A stretch of 64,000 nt of DNA, from the NCBI RefSeq assembly GCF_900101455.1, contig NZ_FMZJ01000014.1:58111-122110 (forward strand). Direction: 5' to 3'. This DNA is from Sphingomonas sp. YR710. Lineage in GTDB: Bacteria; Pseudomonadota; Alphaproteobacteria; Sphingomonadales; Sphingomonadaceae. Below the pieces are notes generated by a model, which worked only from the letters and a program-made list of their open reading frames with translations, was not told where the DNA came from and searched no databases. This document shows positions 43,965-54,042 of this stretch, piece by piece. Both the position numbers and the translations under genes were made by a program. How positions within the stretch are numbered: the stretch's first letter is position 1; every line of letters begins with the position of its first letter.

Positions 43965-45917
43965 TTACGGGGAAGTATCCGAAGGATTATATTTCTCCAC
44001 AAAGGCGATCGCCGCCTTCAGCATCGCAAGACGGGTCTCGCTTTTCGATAGCCAGTGATCCTCGTTCGGCAGGGTTATGAATTCCACCGTCTTGCCTGCC
44101 GCAAGCAAGGCGCTGGCCATATCCTTGCTCTGTTCATAAGCGACGACCGTATCGTCCTTGCCATGGATGAGAAGGATTGGTGCCGCGACCTTGTCGATGA
44201 AGCGGATCGGCGAGACCTTCGCCAAGTCGCGGCCTGAGCCGATCTCGTCTTTGATTCCGCGGATCGTCATCCGATTGTCGGCGCTCTCATCGATGTCGGT
44301 TGAAGCCATCTTGCCCACATTGCTCACGCCTGCCACCGCTACGGCGCAACGATAGATGCCTTGTTGCAAGGTCACGCCGGCCAGCGCGGCATAGCCGCCA
44401 TAGCTCGCGCCCATGATGCAGGCGCGCTTCGGGTCGGCGATACCGTCCTTCACAAGTTGGGCAAGTCCATCGGACAGGTCCGATTGCATCTTGCCGCCCC
44501 ATTCGCCGTGCCCTGCCTTTTCGAACGCGACACCATAGCCCGACGATCCGCGAAAATTGGGCTGGAGCACAGCATAGCCGCGCGATGCGAAAGCCTGCGC
44601 CCACCAGTCAAAGCCGGGATAATCACGCGCGGCGGGGCCGCCGTGCGGAAAGACGATGACGGGCAGATTCTTTGCCGGCCGGCCGGGCGGCAAGGTCAGC
44701 ACCGCACTGATGTCCATCCCGTCCCCGGCCTTGTAACGGATCATCTTCATCGGGGCGACATCGGCGGCATGTAAGGCATAGGATATGCCGAGCACCTTCG
44801 CATCTCCGGTCTTGATATCGACCAGCCACCATGTGCCCGGATCGCCCACCCCATCGGTCTTCACGATCAGGCGATCGAAGGCGTCGTTCCAGTCGATGAG
44901 ATCGATGGCAAGACCGGGAAATGCCTTTTGCGTCGCGTCGATGATTTTCTGCTGCCGTGCGTTGAACAGGCGATAGGCCGGTACATCACCCTCTATCTCA
45001 TAACCCGCCAGGGTGCGCGTGCGGCTATCTGAAATCGTTGCCCTGATCGCGACGTCCTGAAATACCTCCTGCGGCGAACCACCGGCCAGCGGAATCTGAT
45101 ACCAATGGTTGTTCGTGTCATCCTTGGGCTGGTCGAAATAAAGGAGGGTGTCCGAGTTTGAGCCAAATCCGATGAGTCCTGTCGTTCCCAGCGGGTTCGT
45201 GCCCGACGCAATCCCCTGCGCCTTTGCGTTGACAATGGTCCAGCGGCCGTTTTCGCCCAGATCGAAGGTCGCGCTGACTCCTCCGTTCGGGCCAATCAGC
45301 CAGTTTCGCCGACTCCCCTGTTCGGTTCGCGCGGCGATCTTGCGGATATGCTGAGTGCTCAGATCCACTTCATAGAGCACCGGCTTGGTACTGATGAGAT
45401 AGCCACCCATTTTGCTATCTTCAAAAGTGATGCCGCCGAAATAGCCGAACCATTTGCCGTCATGTTCGGCAACGCCATGATAGCCGGCGATACCGCCGGT
45501 AATCGTGTCGCTACGCTCGAACACCGACCACATCTTGCCGCCGTCCAAAGGGATGACAATCATTGCCGCCAGCTCGGCCTTTTCGGTGGTAAATTCGCCG
45601 GGCGCGAGTTTGGCCGTGACCGACTTTTCCACGAGCACCGAGGAATCACCGGCCCAGTATAGCCCGCGCACCTTCGCGTCGCCCAGCGGCCTGACCGATA
45701 CGGGTTCCATATTTTTGTCTAAAATGAGGATCCTTCGGTCCGCGCCCACGGTGCCGATCAGCGCGATATGGTCGCCAGAGGCGGAGATCGCGGCCCTCTC
45801 GAACCCCGGCAGCTTTCCGTAGATTTCAAGCGATGGTGTGGCTGCCATTCCGACCGATGACAGATTCAGCGCGTTCAGCGAAAGCAACGCAAGCACACAC
45901 ATCTTCCGTAACAGCAC
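43965..45917 (-). CDS. S9-family (prolyl oligopeptidase/acylaminoacyl-type) peptidase
   Basis: A 650-residue exported serine peptidase: signal peptide (VLALLSLNALNLSSVGMAA), beta-propeller (about 30-390) and alpha/beta-hydrolase domain (400-645) with nucleophile Ser in GASYGGYAAL, Asp in HGKDDTVV and His in NEDHWL. It probably degrades short peptides in the periplasm. GTG 45917 has GGGGGAGA five bases upstream. Confidence 0.9.
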   Translation of the reverse strand: MLLRKMCVLALLSLNALNLSSVGMAATPSLEIYGKLPGFERAAISASGDHIALIGTVGADRRILILDKNMEPVSVRPLGDAKVRGLYWAGDSSVLVEKSVTAKLAPGEFTTEKAELAAMIVIPLDGGKMWSVFERSDTITGGIAGYHGVAEHDGKWFGYFGGITFEDSKMGGYLISTKPVLYEVDLSTQHIRKIAARTEQGSRRNWLIGPNGGVSATFDLGENGRWTIVNAKAQGIASGTNPLGTTGLIGFGSNSDTLLYFDQPKDDTNNHWYQIPLAGGSPQEVFQDVAIRATISDSRTRTLAGYEIEGDVPAYRLFNARQQKIIDATQKAFPGLAIDLIDWNDAFDRLIVKTDGVGDPGTWWLVDIKTGDAKVLGISYALHAADVAPMKMIRYKAGDGMDISAVLTLPPGRPAKNLPVIVFPHGGPAARDYPGFDWWAQAFASRGYAVLQPNFRGSSGYGVAFEKAGHGEWGGKMQSDLSDGLAQLVKDGIADPKRACIMGASYGGYAALAGVTLQQGIYRCAVAVAGVSNVGKMASTDIDESADNRMTIRGIKDEIGSGRDLAKVSPIRFIDKVAAPILLIHGKDDTVVAYEQSKDMASALLAAGKTVEFITLPNEDHWLSKSETRLAMLKAAIAFVEKYNPSDTSP

Positions 45918-46062
45918 CTGTCTCTCCCCCGAATATTCTTTATATTCTGGAGATATCCGATTCTTGCCCGACGTAAATAGCGATTTTCTTTAGATGGAGC
46001 CGATCTATCTCGGGAAGCGCTTGGTCTTTATCGGAGTTCCAGTACGAGCCCCTGCGCTGCGC

Positions 46063-48324
46063 TCATACAACCGCCAGCATCGGATCGCTCGGCCTGGCGA
46101 GATCCTCCTCCGCGCAGGATGGTCCGAAGAGATGGCCCTGCATGATATCGCAGCCAGCATTCGCCAGAAATAGGCGTTGGGCTTCGGTTTCGACGCCCTC
46201 GGCGGTAACCTTCAGCCCCATCGCATGGCCCAGCGTGATTACCGCCTGGGCGATTGCTCCGGATTCCCGGTTACTGGCTACGCCCGCAACGAAATTCTTA
46301 TCGATCTTGATCTTGTCCACGGCAAAGCTGCGCAGGTAGTTCAAACTCGAATAGCCGGTGCCGAAATCGTCCAGTACGATACGCATGCCGAAATCGCGAA
46401 GCTTCTTCAACGCGCTGTGGCTGATCGAGCAGTCCTCAAGCAGCAGCCCCTCGGTGACTTCAAGCTCGATCGCCCCCGGAGCCGCTCCGCTGGCCAGTAT
46501 GATATCGATCACCCGGTCCGCAAAGTCTGGCGAACGAAATTGCGCAGGTGACAGATTCACACCGATATAAAGATCGGGATAAGATAATGAGACGGCGCAG
46601 GCTTCGCTCAACACCCATTCGCCAAGCTCATCGATCAGGCCCGCTTCTTCGGCGATCGCAATGAAATGATCGGGTCCGATTAGCCCTCGCCGGGGATGAT
46701 GCCACCGTACGAGCGCTTCGAAACCGGCAACCGCCCCCGTCGAAGCGTGCACCTGGACCTGATAATGCACTGCCAGTTCGCCTGGTCGCCCTAAGGCCAT
46801 GCGCAGCTCATCTTCGGTCGCGCCGCGATTCTGAACCGCCCTGCCCATCTCCGGACTGAAGAAGCGATAGCAGTTTCGGCCGTCATTTTTGGCATTGTAC
46901 AGCGCGATATCAGCCTTTCGAAGCAATTCTGCGCGATCCGTTCCATCGGCCGGTGCACGAACCACACCGATACTCACGCCAACGAATGCGCGGCTCGAAC
47001 CGACATCGAACGGTGCCTGGACAGCATCCAGGATATGCCTGCAGATGCGTTCGAGCGTGTCGCGACTGGTGACAGGAACCAGCAACGCAAATTCATCGCC
47101 CCCCAGCCTTGCCATCGTCGAATCCATTGGAGCGATGGTCTGTAACCGTTCGGCAAACTGCCTGATCAAGCGATCACCGGCGAGGTGACCGAGCGTATCG
47201 TTGACATTCTTGAACCTGTCGAGGTCGAGCGCCAGCAACGCGAACTCGGCATCCTCGCCCATTGTCGCCAGTGCTTCGCCGAGACGGATGTCGAACAGCG
47301 CCCGGTTGGGCAATCCGGTCAGCACGTCATGCATGGCCAGATGCCGGGCATGGGCTTCGCTCGCGCGAAGTTCGAGCATCGTCTGTTCGAGGCTGCGGGT
47401 CGTGCCGATCAGCCAGCGCGCAAGCAGGGTCATCATCATGACGATCAAGGCAACCGCCACCATCGTAGCAGGGGCGAGCATTGTCAGAATTGCTGTTCCC
47501 GGAAGCTCCGGACGCCAGATGATATAGCCTAAAGCCGAACCGTTTTCCTCACGCAGCGACACCTCCTGTTCGCCAGAATGGACTGCTGGCGCCAGCGAAA
47601 AACGGGGAGCTGCCACCAGGTTCCGCTCGGACAGGGAGGTCAGAAAGCTGGTATCGAGGTAACGAATGCTGACAAGGATGGGCTCAGGCCCGTGGAAGGT
47701 GACAAAGCCCGGCGTCGAGGGCCGGATCAGCATAGCACTGACGGCAGCAGGGCGACCTGCGATCAGCAACAGGCGGGACGCATGATTACTGCGCGACGTG
47801 GTATGGACCGAATTGTCTGAGGCGAGCCGGCGATTGGGCAGGCGGTCATGCCGGCCATTCGGTTCGTTGGTGCGCCCTCTTACGGCGGCGATCACCGGTT
47901 CGAGCGTTAGGGCCAGATGCGCGTAGCGATCCAGGGGCACGGTACTGCCATTGGCACCGGCGTGGATCGGGCGATCGAGACCGTCCAGAATGAAAACTTC
48001 ATCATGATTGAAAAGATGATTCAGCCATAATGAGACATTATCGCGCAACCATGTCTGATTTGGCCGAGGCTTAGTCAACATCTGCGCGGTTTCATCCCAT
48101 ACCGCGACCGTTTCCTGCTGCAGAGCGAGGTCATCAATGGCGGTACTGATTGCGAGGCGGGTTGTCCGGATTTGCCGCTGGACCGAAACGGCGTCGCTGC
48201 TGCTGGTCGACCAATATAATCCCAGGCTGGCAATCATGATGGCGGCAAGCGTCACACCGATCAACGGTGCAAGGAATCTGACTCCAAAGGATGAGGCAGG
48301 CCGTTGGAATGCTGGCCACCGCAT
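46063..48324 (-). CDS. CHASE4-GGDEF-EAL c-di-GMP enzyme
   Basis: A 753-residue membrane protein: helix near 20-40, a periplasmic CHASE4-type sensor (WDETAQML, VFILDGLDRP), second helix near 270, then GGDEF (320-480) with intact RLGGDEF and EAL (500-740) with FEALVRW, EVTEGLLLED and DDFGTGYSS all intact. The bases of an inhibitory RxxD site before GGDEF are replaced (PMDS). It may make and break c-di-GMP; phosphodiesterase activity is well supported by motifs. GGGGGAAGG precedes ATG 48324. Confidence 0.92.
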   Translation of the reverse strand: MRWPAFQRPASSFGVRFLAPLIGVTLAAIMIASLGLYWSTSSSDAVSVQRQIRTTRLAISTAIDDLALQQETVAVWDETAQMLTKPRPNQTWLRDNVSLWLNHLFNHDEVFILDGLDRPIHAGANGSTVPLDRYAHLALTLEPVIAAVRGRTNEPNGRHDRLPNRRLASDNSVHTTSRSNHASRLLLIAGRPAAVSAMLIRPSTPGFVTFHGPEPILVSIRYLDTSFLTSLSERNLVAAPRFSLAPAVHSGEQEVSLREENGSALGYIIWRPELPGTAILTMLAPATMVAVALIVMMMTLLARWLIGTTRSLEQTMLELRASEAHARHLAMHDVLTGLPNRALFDIRLGEALATMGEDAEFALLALDLDRFKNVNDTLGHLAGDRLIRQFAERLQTIAPMDSTMARLGGDEFALLVPVTSRDTLERICRHILDAVQAPFDVGSSRAFVGVSIGVVRAPADGTDRAELLRKADIALYNAKNDGRNCYRFFSPEMGRAVQNRGATEDELRMALGRPGELAVHYQVQVHASTGAVAGFEALVRWHHPRRGLIGPDHFIAIAEEAGLIDELGEWVLSEACAVSLSYPDLYIGVNLSPAQFRSPDFADRVIDIILASGAAPGAIELEVTEGLLLEDCSISHSALKKLRDFGMRIVLDDFGTGYSSLNYLRSFAVDKIKIDKNFVAGVASNRESGAIAQAVITLGHAMGLKVTAEGVETEAQRLFLANAGCDIMQGHLFGPSCAEEDLARPSDPMLAVV

Positions 48325-48545
48325 GACCTTCCCCCTTCACGCTACGCAAGGAAATCTTAACCAGCTAAGCCGTCTTTTCCAACGAAACTCTTAACGAATG
48401 GTTAAACGGCTGCGCATGATCTGTAGCGCTGCTGTGTATAGCTGCCAATGCGGCAGTCAAATGGCCACCCGTCCCTATCAGGGACATATAGCGCCCCGAA
48501 CCCGAAAAATTCGTACAATATTGATGATCGCGGCCATCGCCCGCA

Positions 48546-49463
48546 TCATTGCTGCAGCGCAATAACCCGTGTCGCAATTGCGGCCGCTGCAGCGCGATTT
48601 TCCACACCCAGCTTGATGAATATCTGTTCGAGATGCTTGTTAACCGTGCGGGCACTGATATTCATGATCTCGCTGGCATCGCGGTTTGATTTGCCCTGCG
48701 CGATCCAGAACAGCACATCGCTTTCGCGTGGCGTGAGGTTCAGGGCGGTCCGCAAAATCTCGGCTTCCAGGCCTTCGCGAACTTCGGCGATGCGAAAGAA
48801 ATGCTCATCCCCCGAAGCATGGCCGAGATGACTGATCTCGATCTGACAGGGCGCTACGCCGACTCTTACCGCCTGCCGATCGGCCGAAGCCCGCGCCGCT
48901 TCGATCATCCGGCCCACCTGCAAGCCGATTGCCTTCCCCGTGTCTGGCGGCAACGCCGCCAGCAATCTGGCGGCAAGCGGGGTCGACCAGCGAATTCGCC
49001 CCTCGCCGTCAGTGGCGATCAGCCTGCGGCCGGTCGCATCGAGCGCTTCGTGCATGCTGCGCATCAGCCGCGCATTCGCGATGTGGACATGGATGCGGGC
49101 GACCAGTTCGTCCAGCATCACCGGCTTTGTCACATAATCCACACCGCCCGCGCGCAGACCCATGATGACATGCTCGCTATCGCTCAGCCCCGTCATGAAG
49201 ATGACGGGGACCGCGGCGAGATGGGACTGTGCCTTGATCCGGCGACAGGTTTCAAACCCGTCAGGCTCTGGCATCATCGCATCGAGCACGATCAAATCAG
49301 GGACGACATCAGCAAGAAGGCGTAGCGCGCCTGCCCCATCGCACGCCGCGATCACCGCGAAACCCGACGCGCTCAACGTGTCGTGCAGCAGGGCTCGGGC
49401 ATCGGGATCATCGTCAGCGATGAGGATCAATCTGTGCTCGGTTGGGGCTGATGAAGTGGTCAT
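48546..49463 (-). CDS. LuxR/NarL-type response regulator of the urea cluster
   Basis: A 305-residue regulator: receiver domain (about 12-130) with acidic pair IADDDPDA, phosphoacceptor Asp61 in LIVLDAMMPEPDG, and VTKPV; a middle PAS-like segment (about 140-230, EGRIRWSTPLAARLL); and a C-terminal LuxR helix-turn-helix (LTPRESDVLFWIAQG, ISARTVNKHLEQIFIKLGV). ATG 49463 overlaps the kinase stop (ATGA), so the pair is coupled. It is the last gene of the ureDABCEFG-hupE-kinase run and is the likely regulator of urea genes. Confidence 0.88.
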   Translation of the reverse strand: MTTSSAPTEHRLILIADDDPDARALLHDTLSASGFAVIAACDGAGALRLLADVVPDLIVLDAMMPEPDGFETCRRIKAQSHLAAVPVIFMTGLSDSEHVIMGLRAGGVDYVTKPVMLDELVARIHVHIANARLMRSMHEALDATGRRLIATDGEGRIRWSTPLAARLLAALPPDTGKAIGLQVGRMIEAARASADRQAVRVGVAPCQIEISHLGHASGDEHFFRIAEVREGLEAEILRTALNLTPRESDVLFWIAQGKSNRDASEIMNISARTVNKHLEQIFIKLGVENRAAAAAIATRVIALQQ

Positions 49464-52400
49464 GATGCAGCGGCTCCATAAACCCACGCCAGCCCCAGCA
49501 ACGTGCCGATGCGTTCGACCATCGCATCGAACTCAAACGGCTTGGTCAGGAAGTCATCATGCGGATCATCCTCGCGCCGGCTGCGCTGGAAATCATGGAC
49601 GTTCGCCGAAACCATCAGGATGACCGGATCGTCGCCATAATCGCGGCGCAGTTCGCGTGCGACCGCCCAGCCATCACGACCCGGCATCGCGATGTCGAGC
49701 ATCACGAGATCGGGCGGCGCGAGCCTATACGCCGCCAGGCAGGCTGTAGCTCCATCGGCAAAAGAGAGATCGAAGCCCAGCGGCCCGAGGACCGCCCGCA
49801 CCATTTCCAGATGCTGCGGATCGTCGTCGGTGACGAGAATCCGGCGACGTGCTCCGTGATAGCCGGCAATCGTCCGCGCTGACGCCGCAGCGCCCACATT
49901 TGCCGGGGCGTCCGAGAAGAACATCTTCACGCGAAACGTACTGCCGGCGCCCGGCCGGCTGTCGACGGTCAGTTCGGCGCCCATGATTTCGGTGAGGAGG
50001 CGCGTAATGGTGAGGCCAAGCCCGATGCCCGGCGCGCCGCTGACACTGCCGATCCGTTCGAATGGTTCGAAGATTCTTTGGAGATCGGTTTCGGCAATGC
50101 CGACCCCGGTATCGGCGACCTCGAATTCGGCCACCGGATCGCGCCAGCGCACGATCAGCGAGGCCGTCCCCATCGGGGTATATTTGATCGCGTTCGAAAT
50201 CAGGTTGATCAGGATCTGGCGCAACCGTTTTTCGTCGGTGAAGACATGCACCGGCAATCGCGCCGCCCGGTCATATTCGAACCCGATCCCTTTCGCGGCG
50301 GCCTGCAGCCGGAACATGTCGACGATCTGGTCGAGCAGTTCGAGCAGGTTGACCCGGTTACGCTCGATGCGCAGCGATCCATTCTCGATCCGCGAAATAT
50401 CGAGCAGCCCGTCGACCAGATTGACAAGATGGCTCGCGCTGCGGCGGATCACGCGGACGGCGTCACCCACATGCTGCCCTGGGTTGCGCTCGAGCAATTG
50501 CGCATAGCCGGAGATCGTGTTGAGCGGCGATCGTATCTCATGGCTGACGCCGACGATGTAGCGGCTTTTGGCGAGATTGGCGGCCTCCGCGATCTCCTTG
50601 GCACGCTGCAGCTCCGCATCGGTCTGGCGATGCGCCTCGATCTCCTCGATCAGCATCATCGTCTGCCTGTCGGTTTCCTCCTCCGCCGCGCGCTGGCTTT
50701 CCTGCGCAAGCACGAAATACCAGGCGACGAAGGCCGCCAGCACCAGCAAACAGGCAAAGACCACCTGCAGCACCGATCGCAGAACGGCGAGATCGATCCC
50801 GCTATGCGACTGCTGATAGAAGACCAACGTCAGCAATATGCCGATCGCGCCCGCGACCACCGTATAGAGCATCACGAACCGCACGAGCCGACCGTAGGCG
50901 GCATTGGTCAACGCGCGCGGCAGGAAGCGGTTGAGAACCGCCGTCCCCTGCTCCACCACCCGCGCCTCGACCTTGCACGCATCGTGACAGCGCGCCTCGA
51001 GCGTGCAGCAAAGCGAACAGATCGGCCCCTGATAGACCGGGCAATGCGCCATGTCCGGCGGCTCGAACATCGTTTCGCAGACCGTGCAGCGCACCTCCGT
51101 CTTGCCGGTGAAAACCTCGGCCTCGCGCGCGATATAATATCGTCCGCCGGTGCTCCAGGCGATCAGTGGCGCCGCTACGAATGCCGCCGCCATGCCGATC
51201 AGTGGCGAAAAAACGCCGGGCAGAACACCGAAAAGGCCCGCAAAACAGGAGGTCGAGACGATCAGCGACAACGCCATCGCGCCGACGCCAACCGGGTTGA
51301 TGTCGTAGAGATAAGCGCGGCGAAACTCTATCCCTTTGGGGCTGAGACCCAGAGGCTTGCTGATCACCAGATCAGCCGTCACCGCGCCGAACCACGCGAC
51401 CGCAAAATTGCTGTAGAGCGCAAGCACCCGCTCGACCACCGTCTGGATGCCGCCCTCCATCAGCATCAGCGAGATCAGCACGTTGAATATCAGCCAGATC
51501 ACGCGCCCCGGATGGCGGTGGGTCAGCCGCGAGAAGAAGTTGGACGATGCGATCGACCCGGCATAGGCGTTGGTCGAGTTGATCTTGATCTGGCAGATCG
51601 CGACGAACAGCCCGGTCAGCACCACCGCCGTCATCGGTGAGTGGAGCAGCCCGCCAAACACCAGAAAATAGAGCATCGTCGGGTTCGATGCATCGAGCCG
51701 GGACAAGCCCAGCGATAGCGCCAGCACGGCCAGGCACGATCCGATCAGGATCTTGAGCCCGCCCATCACGATCCACCCCGGCCCCGTCGACAGCAAGGCC
51801 GTCCACCATGCGAACCGCCCGATCTTTTCGCGCGGCGGCAGGAAGCGCAGATAGTCCACCTGTTCGCCAATCTGGGGCAGCAACGACAGGAATACGGACA
51901 GCACGATACCGAGGCTGATCAGATTGAGCCCTCCGCTCTGGCCAGCATAGCCGGTCCACAGCGCGATCGCCGCCCTTCCCTGTGTTGCCACATAAGCCAA
52001 CGGCGCGAGCTGCAATATCAACCAAATGGGCTGCGTCCAGTTCTGGACCTGGCTTATCCGCCGGAATCCATAGGCTGCGATCGGCACGATGATCATCGCG
52101 CTGATGATATGCCCGATCGGCAGCGGCAGGCCGAAGCACAGGTTGAGCGCCGCCGACAATATGACCGCTTCGATCGCGAACAGGATGAAGGTGAAGGACG
52201 CATAGACCGCCGAGGTGATTGTCGACCCAAGATATCCAAAACCGGCGCCACGGGTCAGCAGGTCCATGTCGACGCCGTAGCGCGTGCCGTAGAAGCAGAT
52301 CGGCAGGCCGGCGAGCAGGAATACGATGCCTGCAATCAACAGCCCCAACGTCGTGTTGGCGAATCCGTAGTTGATCGTGACGGTCGCCCCGATCGCCTCG

Positions 52401-52627
52401 CAGGCGAGGAAGGCAATCGAACCTAAGGCGGCGTTCGCCACCCACCATGCCGACCAGCGCCGCGCCTTCAACGCCGTGAAGCGCAGCGCATAATCTTCGA
52501 GCGTCTCGTTGCCGACCCACTGATTATATTGCCGCCGGGTACGCACGATCCGCTGCCGGCGGATCTGCGCCGGATCGGCGGCGCGTTTCGGCGCCGGCAG
52601 AGATGGTCGGATGTTCAGGCCGGCCAC
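49460..52627 (-). CDS. Hybrid histidine kinase with NCS1 transporter-like sensor domain
   Basis: A 1055-residue fusion. Residues 35-500 form about 12 helices with NCS1 (purine-cytosine permease) character (ETLEDYALRFT at the start, PQIGEQVDYLRFLP in the middle, INSTNAYAGSIASSNFFSR). A cysteine cluster (C514, C517, C529, C537, C540, C541, C547, C551) follows, then two more helices, a coiled coil, HisKA with His696 (VSHEIRSPLN), HATPase (NLISNAIKY, DTGVGI, GLGLTI) and a receiver with Asp978 (MLDIAMPGRDG). It probably senses a nitrogen compound such as urea through its transporter-like domain. GTG 52627 overlaps hupE by 13 bases, tying it to the urease genes. Confidence 0.88.
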   Translation of the reverse strand: MAGLNIRPSLPAPKRAADPAQIRRQRIVRTRRQYNQWVGNETLEDYALRFTALKARRWSAWWVANAALGSIAFLACEAIGATVTINYGFANTTLGLLIAGIVFLLAGLPICFYGTRYGVDMDLLTRGAGFGYLGSTITSAVYASFTFILFAIEAVILSAALNLCFGLPLPIGHIISAMIIVPIAAYGFRRISQVQNWTQPIWLILQLAPLAYVATQGRAAIALWTGYAGQSGGLNLISLGIVLSVFLSLLPQIGEQVDYLRFLPPREKIGRFAWWTALLSTGPGWIVMGGLKILIGSCLAVLALSLGLSRLDASNPTMLYFLVFGGLLHSPMTAVVLTGLFVAICQIKINSTNAYAGSIASSNFFSRLTHRHPGRVIWLIFNVLISLMLMEGGIQTVVERVLALYSNFAVAWFGAVTADLVISKPLGLSPKGIEFRRAYLYDINPVGVGAMALSLIVSTSCFAGLFGVLPGVFSPLIGMAAAFVAAPLIAWSTGGRYYIAREAEVFTGKTEVRCTVCETMFEPPDMAHCPVYQGPICSLCCTLEARCHDACKVEARVVEQGTAVLNRFLPRALTNAAYGRLVRFVMLYTVVAGAIGILLTLVFYQQSHSGIDLAVLRSVLQVVFACLLVLAAFVAWYFVLAQESQRAAEEETDRQTMMLIEEIEAHRQTDAELQRAKEIAEAANLAKSRYIVGVSHEIRSPLNTISGYAQLLERNPGQHVGDAVRVIRRSASHLVNLVDGLLDISRIENGSLRIERNRVNLLELLDQIVDMFRLQAAAKGIGFEYDRAARLPVHVFTDEKRLRQILINLISNAIKYTPMGTASLIVRWRDPVAEFEVADTGVGIAETDLQRIFEPFERIGSVSGAPGIGLGLTITRLLTEIMGAELTVDSRPGAGSTFRVKMFFSDAPANVGAAASARTIAGYHGARRRILVTDDDPQHLEMVRAVLGPLGFDLSFADGATACLAAYRLAPPDLVMLDIAMPGRDGWAVARELRRDYGDDPVILMVSANVHDFQRSRREDDPHDDFLTKPFEFDAMVERIGTLLGLAWVYGAAAS

Positions 52628-53184
52628 ATGAGGGCAGCGGCGGTAACGGTGGCGAACAGACCCGTCGCCTGCCCGATCCGGCGCCCGGCAAATCGCGACA
52701 GGCCGATGCCCGTGGCATGAAGCAGGATCGTGGTGGTGATCAGGCCCGTCGCAAAGGCATAGTCATGTCCGCTGCCATGCATAGCGCTACCATGGGCAAA
52801 GCCATGGCCGATGGCAAACAGCCCGATAAGCCCGGCCGACGCCGCGACTGGCAGCTTCACCTGGAATATCAGCAGCCCGCTTAGTCCGATCAAGGAGGCG
52901 AGGATGATGCCTTCGGCGATCGGAAGCGCTCCGCCCGCCGCTCCATAAGTGAAGCCTGCCAGCATGAACGTGACGAAAGCCGCCGGACCGGTCCACCTAT
53001 ACCGGCCGAGGCACAAGCCCGACCATAAGCCCACCATCAGCATCGCCAACAGGTGATCGATGCCGGTCATCGGATGGAGCATACCGCCCGCAAAGCCGGT
53101 CGCATGGCTGGGATGCGCGAAGGCCGGCGTTGCCAGCGCCAACAGGGTGTGCGGTAAAAGTCTTAGGGCTCCTGCCTTCGTCAT
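52615..53184 (-). CDS. HupE/UreJ-family nickel permease
   Basis: A 189-residue membrane protein: signal peptide ending FAHPSHA, then six helices with the family motif [12 protein letters not shown] and GHGFAHG. HupE/UreJ proteins bring nickel towards urease or hydrogenase; the position right after ureG makes urease the target. It overlaps ureG (ATGA) and the kinase gene. Confidence 0.9.
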   Translation of the reverse strand: MTKAGALRLLPHTLLALATPAFAHPSHATGFAGGMLHPMTGIDHLLAMLMVGLWSGLCLGRYRWTGPAAFVTFMLAGFTYGAAGGALPIAEGIILASLIGLSGLLIFQVKLPVAASAGLIGLFAIGHGFAHGSAMHGSGHDYAFATGLITTTILLHATGIGLSRFAGRRIGQATGLFATVTAAALMWPA

Positions 53185-53816
53185 GTCAGTTTCTCCTGCA
53201 CGGCGGGCAGGCCGCCGGTGATTGTGATGAACCGTGCGATCTCGGCAACGCCTGTGCCTGCGCGGATATTGGTGAACACGAATGGCCGCTCGCCGCGCAT
53301 CTTCTTCGCATCGCGGTCCATCACTTCGAGGCTGGCGCCGACGAACGGCGCGAGGTCGATCTTGTTGATCACGAGCATGTCCGATCGCGTGATCCCGGGG
53401 CCGCCCTTACGCGGGATCTTGTCGCCGGCCGAGACATCGATGACGTAGATCGTCAGATCGGCGAGCTCGGGGCTGAATGTCGCCGCCAGATTGTCACCGC
53501 CGCTTTCGATCAGGATCAGGTCGAGCGCCGGAAACGCCTTGTGCAACTGGTTGACCGCAGCGAGGTTGATCGACGCATCCTCGCGGATCGCCGTATGGGG
53601 GCAGCCGCCGGTCTCAACCCCCAATATGCGTTCGGGTGGCAGCGACCCTGCCCGCGTCAGGAATTCGGCATCCTCGCGCGTGTAGATATCGTTGGTAATC
53701 GCGGCGATATCGTAATCGTCACGGAAATATTTGCACAGCGCATCCATCAAGGCGGTCTTGCCCGAGCCGACCGGCCCGCCGATGCCAATACGCAGCGGAG
53801 ACATGCGTTCGCTCAT
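53181..53816 (-). CDS. ureG: Urease accessory GTPase UreG
   Basis: A 211-residue SIMIBI GTPase that powers nickel insertion into urease. P-loop [15 protein letters not shown], the [16 protein letters not shown] stretch with the nickel-binding [12 protein letters not shown] and [11 protein letters not shown] are all present. ATG 53816; a second ATG four codons on is possible. A repeat element separates it from ureF upstream. Confidence 0.96.
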   Translation of the reverse strand: MSERMSPLRIGIGGPVGSGKTALMDALCKYFRDDYDIAAITNDIYTREDAEFLTRAGSLPPERILGVETGGCPHTAIREDASINLAAVNQLHKAFPALDLILIESGGDNLAATFSPELADLTIYVIDVSAGDKIPRKGGPGITRSDMLVINKIDLAPFVGASLEVMDRDAKKMRGERPFVFTNIRAGTGVAEIARFITITGGLPAVQEKLT

Positions 53817-53864
53817 GCTGCGGGCCTCCCCTCAGGAGCAATCATCTGGACGGCGCCAATTCCT

Positions 53865-54020
53865 CCACGAGCTTGCTTGGGGAGGGGGACCATCCGAAGG
53901 ATGGTGGAGGGGCCGGCGCAACGATAGGATGCGCGAAGACGTCGAGGATGAAAGGTCGGGATTACCCCACCACCCCCCGCTACGCGGGCGGTCCCCCTCC
54001 CCGACCAAGCTCGGGGAGGA
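53865..54020. repeat. Dispersed inverted repeat between ureF and ureG
   Basis: An outer arm with GAGCTTGCTTGGGGAGGGGGACC and its mirrored partner GGTCCCCCTCCCCGACCAAGCTC (given as two separate arms) enclose inner hairpins (CATCCGAAGGATG and CCGCTACGCGG). It interrupts the otherwise tightly packed urease operon. Confidence 0.65.
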
Positions 54021-54042
54021 ACGAGAAAATATCGCTCGTGAA

